This document shows, one piece after another, positions 21,148 to 30,338 of a stretch of 64,000 bases of DNA (within the stretch, counting starts at the first letter, position 1; each line of letters starts with the position of its first letter). The DNA lies in NCBI GenBank assembly GCA_033977485.1, contig CM066994.1, forward strand, positions 117,018,458-117,082,457, written 5' to 3'. The stretch is from Hydrangea macrophylla (Eukaryota; Streptophyta; Magnoliopsida; Cornales; Hydrangeaceae). A model generated the notes under the pieces. The model was given only the letters and a program-made list of their open reading frames with translations. It had not been told where the DNA came from and did no database searches. The translations under genes and the position numbers were made by a program.

Positions 21148-23139
21148 GGGACCAACCCTAACCTTACCCATGGGGCGCAGATTAGGGAGATGCCTTCGGC
21201 TCTAGCCACCTTACCATGAGTTTCCGAGATCCCAGCAGACTTGCCCACCCTTAGGTACTGCTTCCAAACCAAGGGTAGGTGTCCGAGTGTAAGTGTGTGC
21301 ATGTTTCGAATGCTCTTCCTTTGTGGGCTGCTTTGGGCCTTTGGAGAGTAAAGTTTCGGAGTGGAGTTAACCGGAGCTTTTGAGTGGGCTACTTTGCGCC
21401 TTTGGAGAATAAGGCTTCGGAGTGTAGTTAACCGTGGTGAGGGTTTTGGAGTGGGCTCCTCGGAAGTGGGCCTTCGGAGTGGGCTTATTGAAGTGGGTCT
21501 CGGGGCGAGTTTCTTAGTTGTAAAGTTTTGCAGTGGGCTTTGCGGGTGGCCCGTTTGAAGTGGGCTAGCGGTTTGGAGTCGTTGTTACACGTGGAGTCCT
21601 GTTGTTACACGTGGAGTCGTTGGTGATGTGTATAGTCAAAGTATGTGAGTCGTCAACTATTACCTACATTAGCCCCCCTGCCCGTATTCTAGGCGTAGAG
21701 CGGCTAGGATGCGGGCATAATCCTTGCGTATCTTTCTCAGTTTATTTTTCTGGTAATGAATGGACATTTTCGCCTGTTGCGGGTCATCCTTTGTTCACAG
21801 TTTGATGGACGTCTCAACTTTTTGCAGGTAGTACTGTCTTTCTGGTGAGGTTTTTGATGTCGAATCTGGTTAGTAGATTAATCTAGTAAATATTAGTGTT
21901 GCCTGCTGTGCATATCCATTGTGCAGTTTTGGGGTGGTAGTTATATAAAAAAGGAGGGTTTTGGAGACTGCATGCATCCAACTCCTCAACGCATACTTAC
22001 TTTCTTGCTCCTTCACAGTGTAAGACATGAGCTCATTATCTGGATTATTACCGTGTGAGGCGGGAGTGTTTTGGCGATGGTGTGGGGTCAAAACTTCTTG
22101 GGACCTTCGCCATGACCTGTACCAAACTTATGCGTGGGGTGGCGTTACAAGCTTTGCATAGCATATTTCTAGGGATCTTTTCTATCAGTGCAAAAATAGG
22201 GAAAGATCCTTTCTAGCAGTGCACATGCTTTATTAGGCAGTGCATGTTCTATCCAGGTGCTATGTTTCTTCATGGTGCTTGGGATGAGTGACTGCTTTTT
22301 AGTTCTTTCTCCGTGGTTTGGGGTGAGGATCACGATTTTGGGATAAGCTGGTAAGAACTTATGTTTCTGCTCTGTTGTGTTGCGAGTTCTTCTTTCACGA
22401 AAGTACTGGGCTACTGTGTTCTGGTGTTTTTGTGTTTAGGAGATCCGGGCTGGATGCGAAATGGTTGTACAAGTTCTCCCTGAGATATCTTGATTTGAAC
22501 AATCATTGGCAGTGACGTGGTGATCCAGACTTTGTTCCTTGTCCCGAATATGATTCCAGTAAAATCATGTGTGTTTCCTTGTAATGTATATATTGGGTCT
22601 GTAAAAGACATACATGTTTATCCTTGTTATGTATTGGTGTACGTATTGGGTCTGTAATGTTTCATAATGAGAATTGTTTTTTTTTTTTTTGCTAGTCTTC
22701 TTGCACTTGTGATTGATGATTTTAACGCTTTGCCCCCTCCCCTTTTTTTTACTTCTCATTTTGTGAAGAGCTATTAGGAGTGGTGGTCGGAGTCTGTATT
22801 CGTATAGCCCCTGCTGTGGTGTGATGGAGTATGCCTTTCAGAGAGGTGAGAGGGATGTATCCTATGGAGAGATGGAGATGGGGAGTGTGCCCCTTGTGGG
22901 GAGTGTGCCCCTTGGGGGGGGGGGGGGGGGGGGGGGGGGAATTTCCTAGCTGAGGGGCGTGGAGGATACCGTATTTGGAGAGGTGACGTTGGGGAGTGTG
23001 CCCCTAGGAGAGGTGTATCGTCTTTTACTTTGATTGACGTGTTTGTATGTATACGTGTGATTTGCATCCGTTCCAGTGCTCTATATATAAGTGTAGTAAC
23101 CCTTTTATGACCCTTTGTAGTGGATATACATATGGCTGA
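21148..23139. other. G-rich spacer of the PMD-bearing unit
   Basis: No gene is supported. Contents seen: two copies of a unit of about 65 bp with 'ctttggagartaa' and 'cttcggagtg' (about 21,323-21,440), two copies of TGTTACACGTGGAGTC near 21,584-21,620, and three GGGGAGTGTGCCCC stem-loop motifs flanking a 26-nt G run (22,914-22,939). Confidence 0.5.
22879..23006. repeat. 26-nt G homopolymer with flanking GGGGAGTGTGCCCC hairpin motifs
   Basis: G26 occupies 22914-22939. GGGGAGTGTGCCCC, able to pair GGGG with CCCC, occurs twice just before it and once after it near 22,992. The tract could form G-quadruplex or slipped structures. Its exact length may be unreliable in an assembly. Confidence 0.85.
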
Positions 23140-23787
23140 CTCCACTTCGTCCTATGTTGTAAGAGGCAACGTTCTCTTCCTGACTTATTTGGTAACTCGG
23201 AAGATGGTTGGAGAGGTGTCAAGGTGCATCACTGGTATGCTGAGTGTTTAGAGCGTGTTTATAATCATAGGCCTGATACTTTGGTTGATTTTGTTGATCG
23301 CGATCCGGGGCAACATTCTACCTTGCTGAATCATTTGGGGTATGTTTTAGATTACCTGTCGATGGCTACTTTGTCCACTAGTGATGAAGATTTGTATTGT
23401 GCTTGTTTCCCAAAAGTTCACATCATGATGGAAGCTGAGCTGCCGGTGCTGTGGTTGCTTCATCATTTGGAAGATATGCAGCAGAAGTATTTCGTTTTTA
23501 AGATTGTGCTGCATAGAAAGAGTCTTGCTGTTTGTCGCAAGGAGATTTTGAGAGAGATGGAGAAATGTAAGGATGTTCTGTCATGGCGGGGAGGACTTTT
23601 GAGGCCGGATAGTAACCAGATAGCTCTCTTTGAAGGTTATGAGAGAGACTTTGTGGGTTTGGAGAGGGAGCTGTCAATGATTCAACGGGAACTTGCGGAC
23701 GTTGTTGCCAAAGAGCTTCCTCTTCGTCCGTTTGTAAACGAGACCGGCCTTCATGAGGATTACGAGTTGGACACCGGGCTATTTTGA
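23140..23787 (+). CDS. Helical ORF A of the tandem pair, unknown function
   Basis: The open frame runs from 23140 (after a TGA at 23137-23139) to a TGA at 23785. No in-frame ATG lies near its start, so it is probably an exon or a decayed gene. It reads LPDLFGNSEDGWRG, then WYAECLERVYNHRPDTLVDF, a Leu-rich helical body, WLLHHLEDM, a long heptad-like tail and a closing DYELDTGLF. It is paralogous to the ORF at 24,2xx. The LERVYNHRP ... WLLHHLE layout distantly resembles the coiled-coil tail of plant MATH-domain proteins, but no MATH domain is present. A 27-bp tandem duplication spans the stop codon (23764-23817). Confidence 0.5.
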   Translation, partial: LHFVLCCKRQRSLPDLFGNSEDGWRGVKVHHWYAECLERVYNHRPDTLVDFVDRDPGQHSTLLNHLGYVLDYLSMATLSTSDEDLYCACFPKVHIMMEAELPVLWLLHHLEDMQQKYFVFKIVLHRKSLAVCRKEILREMEKCKDVLSWRGGLLRPDSNQIALFEGYERDFVGLERELSMIQRELADVVAKELPLRPFVNETGLHEDYELDTGLF

Positions 23788-23817
23788 ACGGAGTTGGACA
23801 CCGGGCTATTTTGAACG
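23764..23817 (+). repeat. 27-bp tandem duplication across the ORF A stop
   Basis: GAGTTGGACACCGGGCTATT plus seven bases occurs at 23764-23790 and again at 23791-23817. The duplicated unit contains the last codons and stop of ORF A, so the second copy is untranslated. Confidence 0.95.
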
Positions 23818-23830
23818 GAGGGTTCAACGC

Positions 23831-24190
23831 TGTCATCCTTGATAAATATAAACATATGCATATATACATATATATATATATATGTATATATATATTTTTT
23901 GTTTTATAGTGGGGAGTAGATCCTGTGTGGTGTAGTATCCTGTCTTTTGTCTTTTGATTTTTGTCGCTACGTGGTTGATGTAATATGGCACATGTGACCT
24001 TTTGTCTTGATGGAGCATTGTTGTCTTGATGTACTTTATTGCCTTTCTATTTATTGTGGGGTTGTGTGCATCTTGATGCCCTCATATGTATTGCCTTCTG
24101 TGTGCTTGATTTTTGTGTAGTTACAGTGTGGTTGGTTTGTTTGTGGAGATGTTTGGTGTTGGGTCTTCTGGAGGTTCATCGTGGGGTTTG
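23831..24190. other. Spacer between ORFs A and B
   Basis: A TA microsatellite at about 23,860-23,897 is followed by T/G-rich DNA. No gene is supported. Confidence 0.5.
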
Positions 24191-24199
24191 CCACTTCCG

Positions 24200-24838
24200 G
24201 AGTCGTTTGAAGATGTGGAGGATGGCTGAAGAGGTGTGAGGATAAATCAGAATTTTTTTGATAGTCTGGAGCAAGTTTATCACCGATATCCTGAAACTTT
24301 TGTTCGTTTCGACCGAATTGGTGCTAGCTCTCAATCTGATTTACTAAAACGTCTCTGCCGGATTCTGCGTCGTTTGCGTAAGACGACGTTAGAGGAGGCG
24401 GATAATGATTTCTTTGCTGATTTGCTAGAACAGGTGCAAAATCTGGTACAGGATAGACTGTCAGTCCACTGGTTGTATTCTCATGTAGAGGAGATGGAGC
24501 ACAGGTATGACCTATTTGAGCCGATGTTGGAACGGCGGGCTGCTTTTGATACTTATTTGGAGTTGGAGAATTCTGTGACTGAGTATGCACGGACTATGGG
24601 GCGTTACGAAAGTATAGTGGGTGGTGGCAAGAGGGTCGGCTCCCTAGATCCAAACCCGGTGGAATTTATAGAAATGTATGAAGCGGAGCATAGGCGTTTT
24701 TTGGAGCTGAAGCAAGAATATGCAGCTGCTAATGTTCGTTTTGAAGCTGCTAGAGCTGAAGTGTCTGCTGTTGAACAGCAAATTCGTGAACTGGGCTTGC
24801 ATATTAATTACAAGTTGGATACCGGTCTATTTGGCTAG
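24200..24838 (+). pseudogene. Helical ORF B of the tandem pair, unknown function
   Basis: The main open frame 24236-24838 contains FFDSLEQVYHRYPETFVRFD, LLKRLCRILRRLRKTTLEEA, LSVHWLYSHVEEMEHRYDLF, a long coiled-coil-like tail and NYKLDTGLFG at the end. It aligns along its length with ORF A, including the upstream PESFEDVEDG segment. There ORF B has TGA exactly where ORF A has TGG (Trp), just before 24236. The frame therefore lacks a start and its N-terminus is cut off by a nonsense codon. I infer a tandem gene duplication with B decayed at its 5' end. Confidence 0.5.
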
Positions 24839-27315
24839 CTAGATCTTTAGTTGTGTTTGAAGCCCTGGAGTATATGTGTTTATTTTTGCTTTTCTAAAAT
24901 TAGGTGAAATATATATATATATATATATACATGTATATTAACTGGCTATTTTCCCCATTTGGGCAATGGCGCCAATTATGCAGCGGTGGTGCTGGTCATT
25001 ACCACGAATCTCGTTGGAGATAGAGATGGTACTCTATATAATTCTGTATATATATATATATATTTTTTTTTACTCCGAGCAGTGGCGGTTTTGTCCACTG
25101 TTGGTGGCTTAATGAATGTAATGGAGTTTTGGTTTGGAATATAGTATATATATATATATTTAATCTGCTTTCTTCAGGCACCCTTAACAGTGTTGAGATT
25201 ATTATTCTTTGAACATCGTCTTGCTGGGCTCTTTTTTTTTTATTTTTTTTTTTAAAAAAAAAAAATTAATAATGGGTGTATTGTACAATGGATAATAACC
25301 AGAGGATATGGACCGTGTAGAGGATCAAAACATATTTTTGATTCTCTCATGGAGAAAAACTGGCAAGGATTTAATTGTACTGGTGATGTGAGTGAGGGGA
25401 CTGGTGATCGGGAGATATCTCAGATAAAAGTGAGTCATGTGTAATAGATTTGTTAGGATTTTGTGTTTTGTATTTTGAGCTTCTATATCTCTTTAGAAGG
25501 CTAAGGGGGGAGAAAAGAGAGAAAGGGAAGAGAGAAAGAAAACCAAAGAAGAAGAGGGGGAAGTGTGGAGGGGAACAAGGGTGGGAGATTGAAGACAAGC
25601 TTTAGGTGGGGGCTCCATTGGTGATCTTACAAGGTATGTCTTCTCCTTCTACACTTCCATGTATCTAAAGATGTGTATGTGTGTGGGTGTAATTGTATTT
25701 GGGTATGGAGAGTTTTGATTTGGGCTTTAGGGTGTATAAAAGTAGATGGATCCATGGGGGGTTGGCAAAATCGGGTGGGGGGAAAGTGTGGTGGTGGTGG
25801 TGTGGTGAGGCGGGAGATCCAAAAGAGAGGGAGTTTGCCGAGAGAGGTGGGATGGGGAGCCGAAGGCAGAGGGAGGGGCCGATGCCCCTTTTTTTTTTTT
25901 TTTTACGTTCCGAAGGTTGGGGGAGGTCCAAAGCGATTTTGTTTTTGTGCAGAGAAGGGGGGTGCCAAAGGTTGGAGGGTTCAGGGAGAGGTTGGGGTCG
26001 GAGGTGGGCTTCGGAGATAGGGGCTCCGGTAGGGGTGTCCGAAGGGGGAGTATGTTAGGAAGTTCCGGGTGTGGTGTGGGTCCGAATGTGGGGGTTGTTC
26101 CGAAGGGGGTTCCGAGGGGTGTTTGGGGTTTCCGAAGGTGTGGGAGTTTCGGTTTTTGTTTTTTTTTTTTTTTTTGTTCCGAGAGTAGGTTCCGAATGTA
26201 TGTTCCGAATAGGAAAATTCCGGAGGTAGGCTCCGAGTGTGGGTGCCGAATGTATGTTCCGAATGGGGGAAAATCCGAAGGGTTTCGGGTCTTTTTTTGT
26301 CCGAAGTTTGGGGGGTGCCGATGCTATCTACTTTCCGGAGAGGGGTTTCCGAAGGTCTGGAGGATTCGGGGGTAGGGGTGGTTTCGGGAGTTGGGAGGGT
26401 TCGGTGGTGGGGTGCTGTTCGGGGCTAGAGAGGGTTCGGAGGTGAGAGGTTTCGAGTTCCCGAAGGGTTTGGGTTTTTTTTTTTTTTCGAGGTGTGTTCT
26501 GGAGAAAGGAGGAGAGGTCCGAAGGTTTTGGGTTCCTAAGGGGGGATTTCCGACGGGTAAAGCTATTGGGAGAGAGAGATGGTTGCCGAGAGAGGGGTGG
26601 TTTCCGAGAGAGAGAGTGTATGTCCGGGAGAGAGAGTGAGCATCCGAGAGTTTAGGGGCCGAGAGGCCCTTTTGGCCTTCCTTTTATTTTATTTTTTTGG
26701 GTTTCCGAGAATGGGGGTGGGTGTTCCGAGAGTGAGGGAGTTCGAGGGAGGTGTCTGGTGGGAGTATCGAAGGAGGCTCGGGGGGTGGGGTCCCATTTTT
26801 TTTTTAGTATCCGAGGCATATATTTTGTTTTTGTTTTCCAAAGGGGAGGGGGTACCCGAGGGAAAGAGAGTTCCGGAGGGAGAGTTTCAGACGGAAAGGG
26901 AGTTTCGGGAAAGGGATGGGTTTCGGAGAGAGAGAGTTTTTCGGACAAGCGAGGGTTTCGGGAGAGGGGGTCCAAAAAGGAGGGTGTGCTGAAGGGGTCC
27001 TTTTGGGGTTTTTTTTTTTTTTTTTTTTTTTTTCGGGAGAGGGTGTTTTTTTTTTGTATATATGCCCAGAGGGTTTTGGAATGTGGGGGTCCGAGTCTCC
27101 CCATCTATTTGATGATAAATAGATAACAAATGCTTAATACAAATAGAGTGATTAGTTTTGGAACAGACTAACCTTGTCGTCGTTGTCCTTTGATTTTTAA
27201 CAGTCTGTTTTTATTGCCATTGTTTGCCAATCTTTGTGATTCTTATCAAAATGTATTGTTTTGCAGCATTATATTATTTATCCTTCGGTGTTGAATCTTC
27301 GGCGGGATGGTGTAA
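24839..27315. other. G-skewed, gene-poor stretch before the PMD gene
   Basis: The left part holds TA microsatellites (24,911-24,930, 25,049-25,062, 25,143-25,161) and a T/A homopolymer pair (25,231-25,264). From about 25,860 to 27,080 the plus strand is very poor in C and built of TTCCGAAGGGG, TTCCGAGAG and GAGAGAG-like words. The many overlapping plus-strand frames here are a consequence of this composition and are not genes. Confidence 0.6.
25860..27080 (+). repeat. Degenerate TTCCGA-G-rich repeat tract with extreme strand asymmetry
   Basis: Dozens of words such as TTCCGAAGG, GTTCCGAATG and TTTCCGAGAG occur in one orientation only, separated by G-rich stretches and T homopolymers (for example 25,888-25,905, 26,158-26,176 and 27,009-27,033). 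I see no fixed period, so it is a diffuse rather than a strict tandem repeat. Confidence 0.75.
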
Positions 27316-28023
27316 GAGCTTGGTCATGGGGCGGGTGATCCTCCGGTTCTAGGTATTGATGAAAAATTTTGGCAACGTGCCCCATATATATTTACAGATG
27401 ATAACTTCTGGCAGCCGATTATTGAAAGTGTAAACGGAGGTGGCATGTGTTCTGAGGCGGATAGTGCAGCGAGGTTTGATTTGCCGCCTGCTCATGCTAT
27501 TATTCGATTAGGTGTGGAGAGAGGTGAGTATCCTCATGCGGTGTTGAAGTTTGTAGCAGCTTTGGGGGTTGCCCAGTGTGAGGCGTGGAATGAGTGGACG
27601 GAGTACATATTGGCAAACTTTGAGGCTGTCCTGAAGGAGGCGCGGATTTATGACTCTATTTGTTTATTCAAAGATATGAGGTGTTCTTTGGAGGAGAGAG
27701 AGATATTGACTTTGATTTCCCGATGGTGCCCAGTCACGCATACTTTTGTTGCTGCATGGGGTGAGTTTACCCCCACTTTGGAGGACGTTTCTTGTCTATT
27801 TTTATTGAATATTGTTGGTGGCTTGGATTTTGGCTCCTACAAGCTTTCTTCGGAGGATAGGGTGGTAGTCGGGGCATTAGAAGCCGGAACCTTGGCCTGT
27901 CAGTTTACCTCACACTTTCTAAATGATGGTAGGGAGAGGCCTAGGGTCCTATTCCGAACGGAGATAAGGTGGATTATCGTGCTTTTCTTCGGTATTTCTG
28001 GGAAGATCGACAACCGGGTGTGA
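27316..28023 (+). pseudogene. Plant mobile domain gene, N-terminal half
   Basis: The frame is open from 27316. It reads IDEKFWQRAPYIFTDDNFWQ, then (from an ATG at 27445) SAARFDLPPAHAIIRLGVER and FEAVLKEARIYDSICLFK, and the PMD signature CPVTHTFVAAWGEFTPTLED. The plant mobile domain (PF10536-like) occurs in MAIN/MAIL1 proteins, which act in gene silencing and cell-fate maintenance, and in transposon-borne copies. The sense continues in another frame near 27,955-27,970, so one small indel or a missed intron separates the halves. No ATG is seen before 27445 in frame. Confidence 0.65.
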
Positions 28024-28799
28024 AGCGACGTCATCGGAAGAGTTTTGCTGGTAAGGGTAGGGAGTATAGTCTTGCTGCTTATCTTGTGTGTTTGCTCTTA
28101 AGATACATATTTGGAGGTGCCCCGGAAGACGGGCCTTGCTCACATTTATTCGGATTGGCCTCTATTTTATCACGCGGGCAAGCTCTCCCATTGGCGCAGA
28201 TGTTCTTGGGGTCATTGTATTTACGGTTGGATATGGTGGCGCAGGATATGCGACGTTCGGTGGGGCGGTATGATATTTCTACGCATGTTTCATATTTGTT
28301 TTTGCAGTTGTTTTTGTACGAGAGATGGTGTGGCTATGCGGGACCCGGTTCACCGAAGATGACATCTAGATTTTGGGGACAACGATGGGGTTCTGACGTA
28401 CAACCTAAGTTTCCTCTTGCGCGAGTTATTGATGATGAATCAGCCTTTATATTTCGTCCGTACGTGGAGATTGATATGACGTTGCTACCGTTGTCATTGT
28501 TTCGTAGGCTTCAGGCTCGGAGTGTGGTAAGGAGTACCTTAGATGGTGAGGCGGAGGATGTGGTGGCGGCCGTCCATGCTGTCACGCGTATGTATTTGCC
28601 TGGGTTTACGGAGCGTGGGGCTCGTGAGATGATATATCGCCCAGATAGGGTATATAGGCAGTTTGGCCTTGATCAGGGAGCTGTGTTTCTGGGCTCGTCG
28701 TTCCCACATGTCGGTTTACGTGATTGCTATGAGGGGCATAGTAGCATGGGTCCTGACACAGTGTTATTGTTGGGCCGGAGACTTCTGGTTTTTGTGTAG
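27960..28799 (+). pseudogene. Plant mobile domain gene, C-terminal half
   Basis: This half continues the domain with VDYRAFLRYFWEDRQPG, YSLAAYLVCLLLRYIFGGAP, EDGPCSHLFGLASILSRGQA, LPLAQMFLGSLYLRLDMVAQ and near the end YRPDRVYRQFGLDQGAVF. These are recognisable PMD family blocks. A TAG at 28797-28799 ends the frame, yet the adjacent frame continues with GDYAFFWRHAQARFYAY, so a second frame lesion is likely. The large size of the two halves and few lesions suggest recent decay. Confidence 0.7.
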
Positions 28800-29370
28800 G
28801 CGACTATGCTTTTTTCTGGCGGCATGCTCAGGCGAGGTTTTATGCGTATTGAGACGACGTGCCTATGCCGGTGTCGGTGCCACTGATAAGAAATGCGGAT
28901 CCATCGTTACGAGTGATAAGTAGTAAAGACGGTGCCACTCGTATTCATGATGCTTCTAGGTGGGATAAATCCTGGTTTTTTGACCGATTACAGAGGAGTG
29001 TTGTGTTAGTGGATGGTATTGAATGGGATGGTGGTTTCTCATTGATTGATTTCGATAATTCTGAGGCCAGCCCTATGCGGAAAAAGAAACACGTGAGCCT
29101 TTCAAAAAAAACTTTGGTCATTTTATTATTGTTATTATTATTATGTTAAAATAAAGGGCTTTGTTGATTAAGTTTTGCCTTCTGCATTTTCAGGTTGTGC
29201 CTTACGCGGCAAATAAAAGGAAGAGGAAAAGTGGGGGCAAAAGGCGCGAATCTGTCATCGTTGATACGGAGGACATCGAGGATACAATATGCGAGATAAG
29301 AGTATGTGAGAGATATAACACGCAAGCCTGGATTAGTACACGTGGAACAATATGCGAGATAAGAGTATAA
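28800..29370 (+). pseudogene. C-terminal exons of the PMD gene, reading into the terminal repeat
   Basis: After a stop in the frame near 28,853 the reading continues MPVSVPLIRNADPSLRVI, SRWDKSWFFDRLQRSVVL and SLIDFDNSEASPMRKKKH. Then comes a GT-AG intron (29093-29193, 101 bp). The next exon joins in phase and has a basic KRKRKSGGKRRE segment that could be a nuclear localisation signal, followed by an acidic DTEDIED. The last residues (from about 29302 to the stop at 29368-29370) are encoded by the right-hand terminal repeat. Confidence 0.55.
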
Positions 29371-30338
29371 AATATAATAATAAAGATAATAAGATCCGGA
29401 GAGGCTTCGGGTTCGGGTGAGAACCGAAGTAGTCCCAAGTGAGAGAGAGAGAAAGCAGTATGTATCCTGAGGTGATGGGTAAGTATGGAAGTGTTGGAGT
29501 GGAACGAAGGATAAGGTGAGACGAAGGATGTAATAGGACCGAAGGGTCTTGGTGAAACGAATGGTGTTATGAGGCGACGGATAGAATGGGGCGAAGGGGA
29601 TTAGTGTAAACGAAGGGTCAAGAAACGAAGGGTTTTTGGTAGAGCGAAGGATGTTGAGATGAAGGTGCTTGGTGGAGCCGAAAGGTCAAAGTGGGCTAGA
29701 GACAATGGGAATGTTTGGTTAATGGCCGGGAATAAGAATAATGGCTAATCCTTTACTCTAGTGCCGGATTAGGTCCAGTTCGGTTGTTGGGTGTAGTAAA
29801 TGAGGGTGCTTATTTATAGTTGAAGCCGGTGGTGTATTTGCAAAGCTTTGACATGATAGAGCGAGGACGAGTTGGCATCCTCTTACTGGGTTGTTTGCTT
29901 AAGGTAGGTGAGTGTCTTAAAATCTCCTGTTTAGGGTGGTTGAGGACATTAAATGGGATGTAGACGAAGCATGTACTGAGCTGGTGGAGGCAAATGAGAG
30001 AGAAATGTTTGTCGTTTGGTTGTGAACCGATATCATTGGTTGGTCAAAGGAGGGAGGGGATGCTACTGGTGCAGAGGTTTAAGCGAGTGGGGGTACCGAG
30101 GCTTTTGCTATTAGCTCCGAGAGGTTAAGCGAGGGCAAGTGTCGAGGCGTACAGATGGCTTCAGCGAGGGAGGGAACCGAGGTATTTTCTATTGGTGCAG
30201 TTGGTTAAGCAATCTTGACACGACTAAGCATAGACGGTCAAAGGTTCCGACGAGTTTTGCGGTAATGAGCTTCGCTTATTGGTTGTGGGCTGATTGGGGT
30301 AAGGCACGTGTGAAAGTCACGTGTCTCTCTCTCTCTTT
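29302..30338 (+). repeat. Right copy of 1,037-bp terminal direct repeat, truncated at its right end
   Basis: Homologous to 20111-21147. Immediately left of it, CAATATGCGAGATAAGAGTA (29285-29304) also occurs inside the repeat at 29348-29367, giving a local 63-bp partial duplication absent from the left copy. The homology ends at CTCTCTCTCTTT (30338), and the next base begins gypsy LTR sequence, so this end is a breakpoint. Confidence 0.9.

Noticed and set aside
22774..23145. Minus-strand Pro-rich ORF
   Set aside because: Encodes the complement of the G26 run and hairpin repeats.
25673..27126. Many Gly/Arg/Phe-rich plus-strand ORFs and Pro/Ser-rich minus-strand ORFs
   Set aside because: They are products of the C-poor, G-skewed tract. 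All frames lack stops for compositional reasons.
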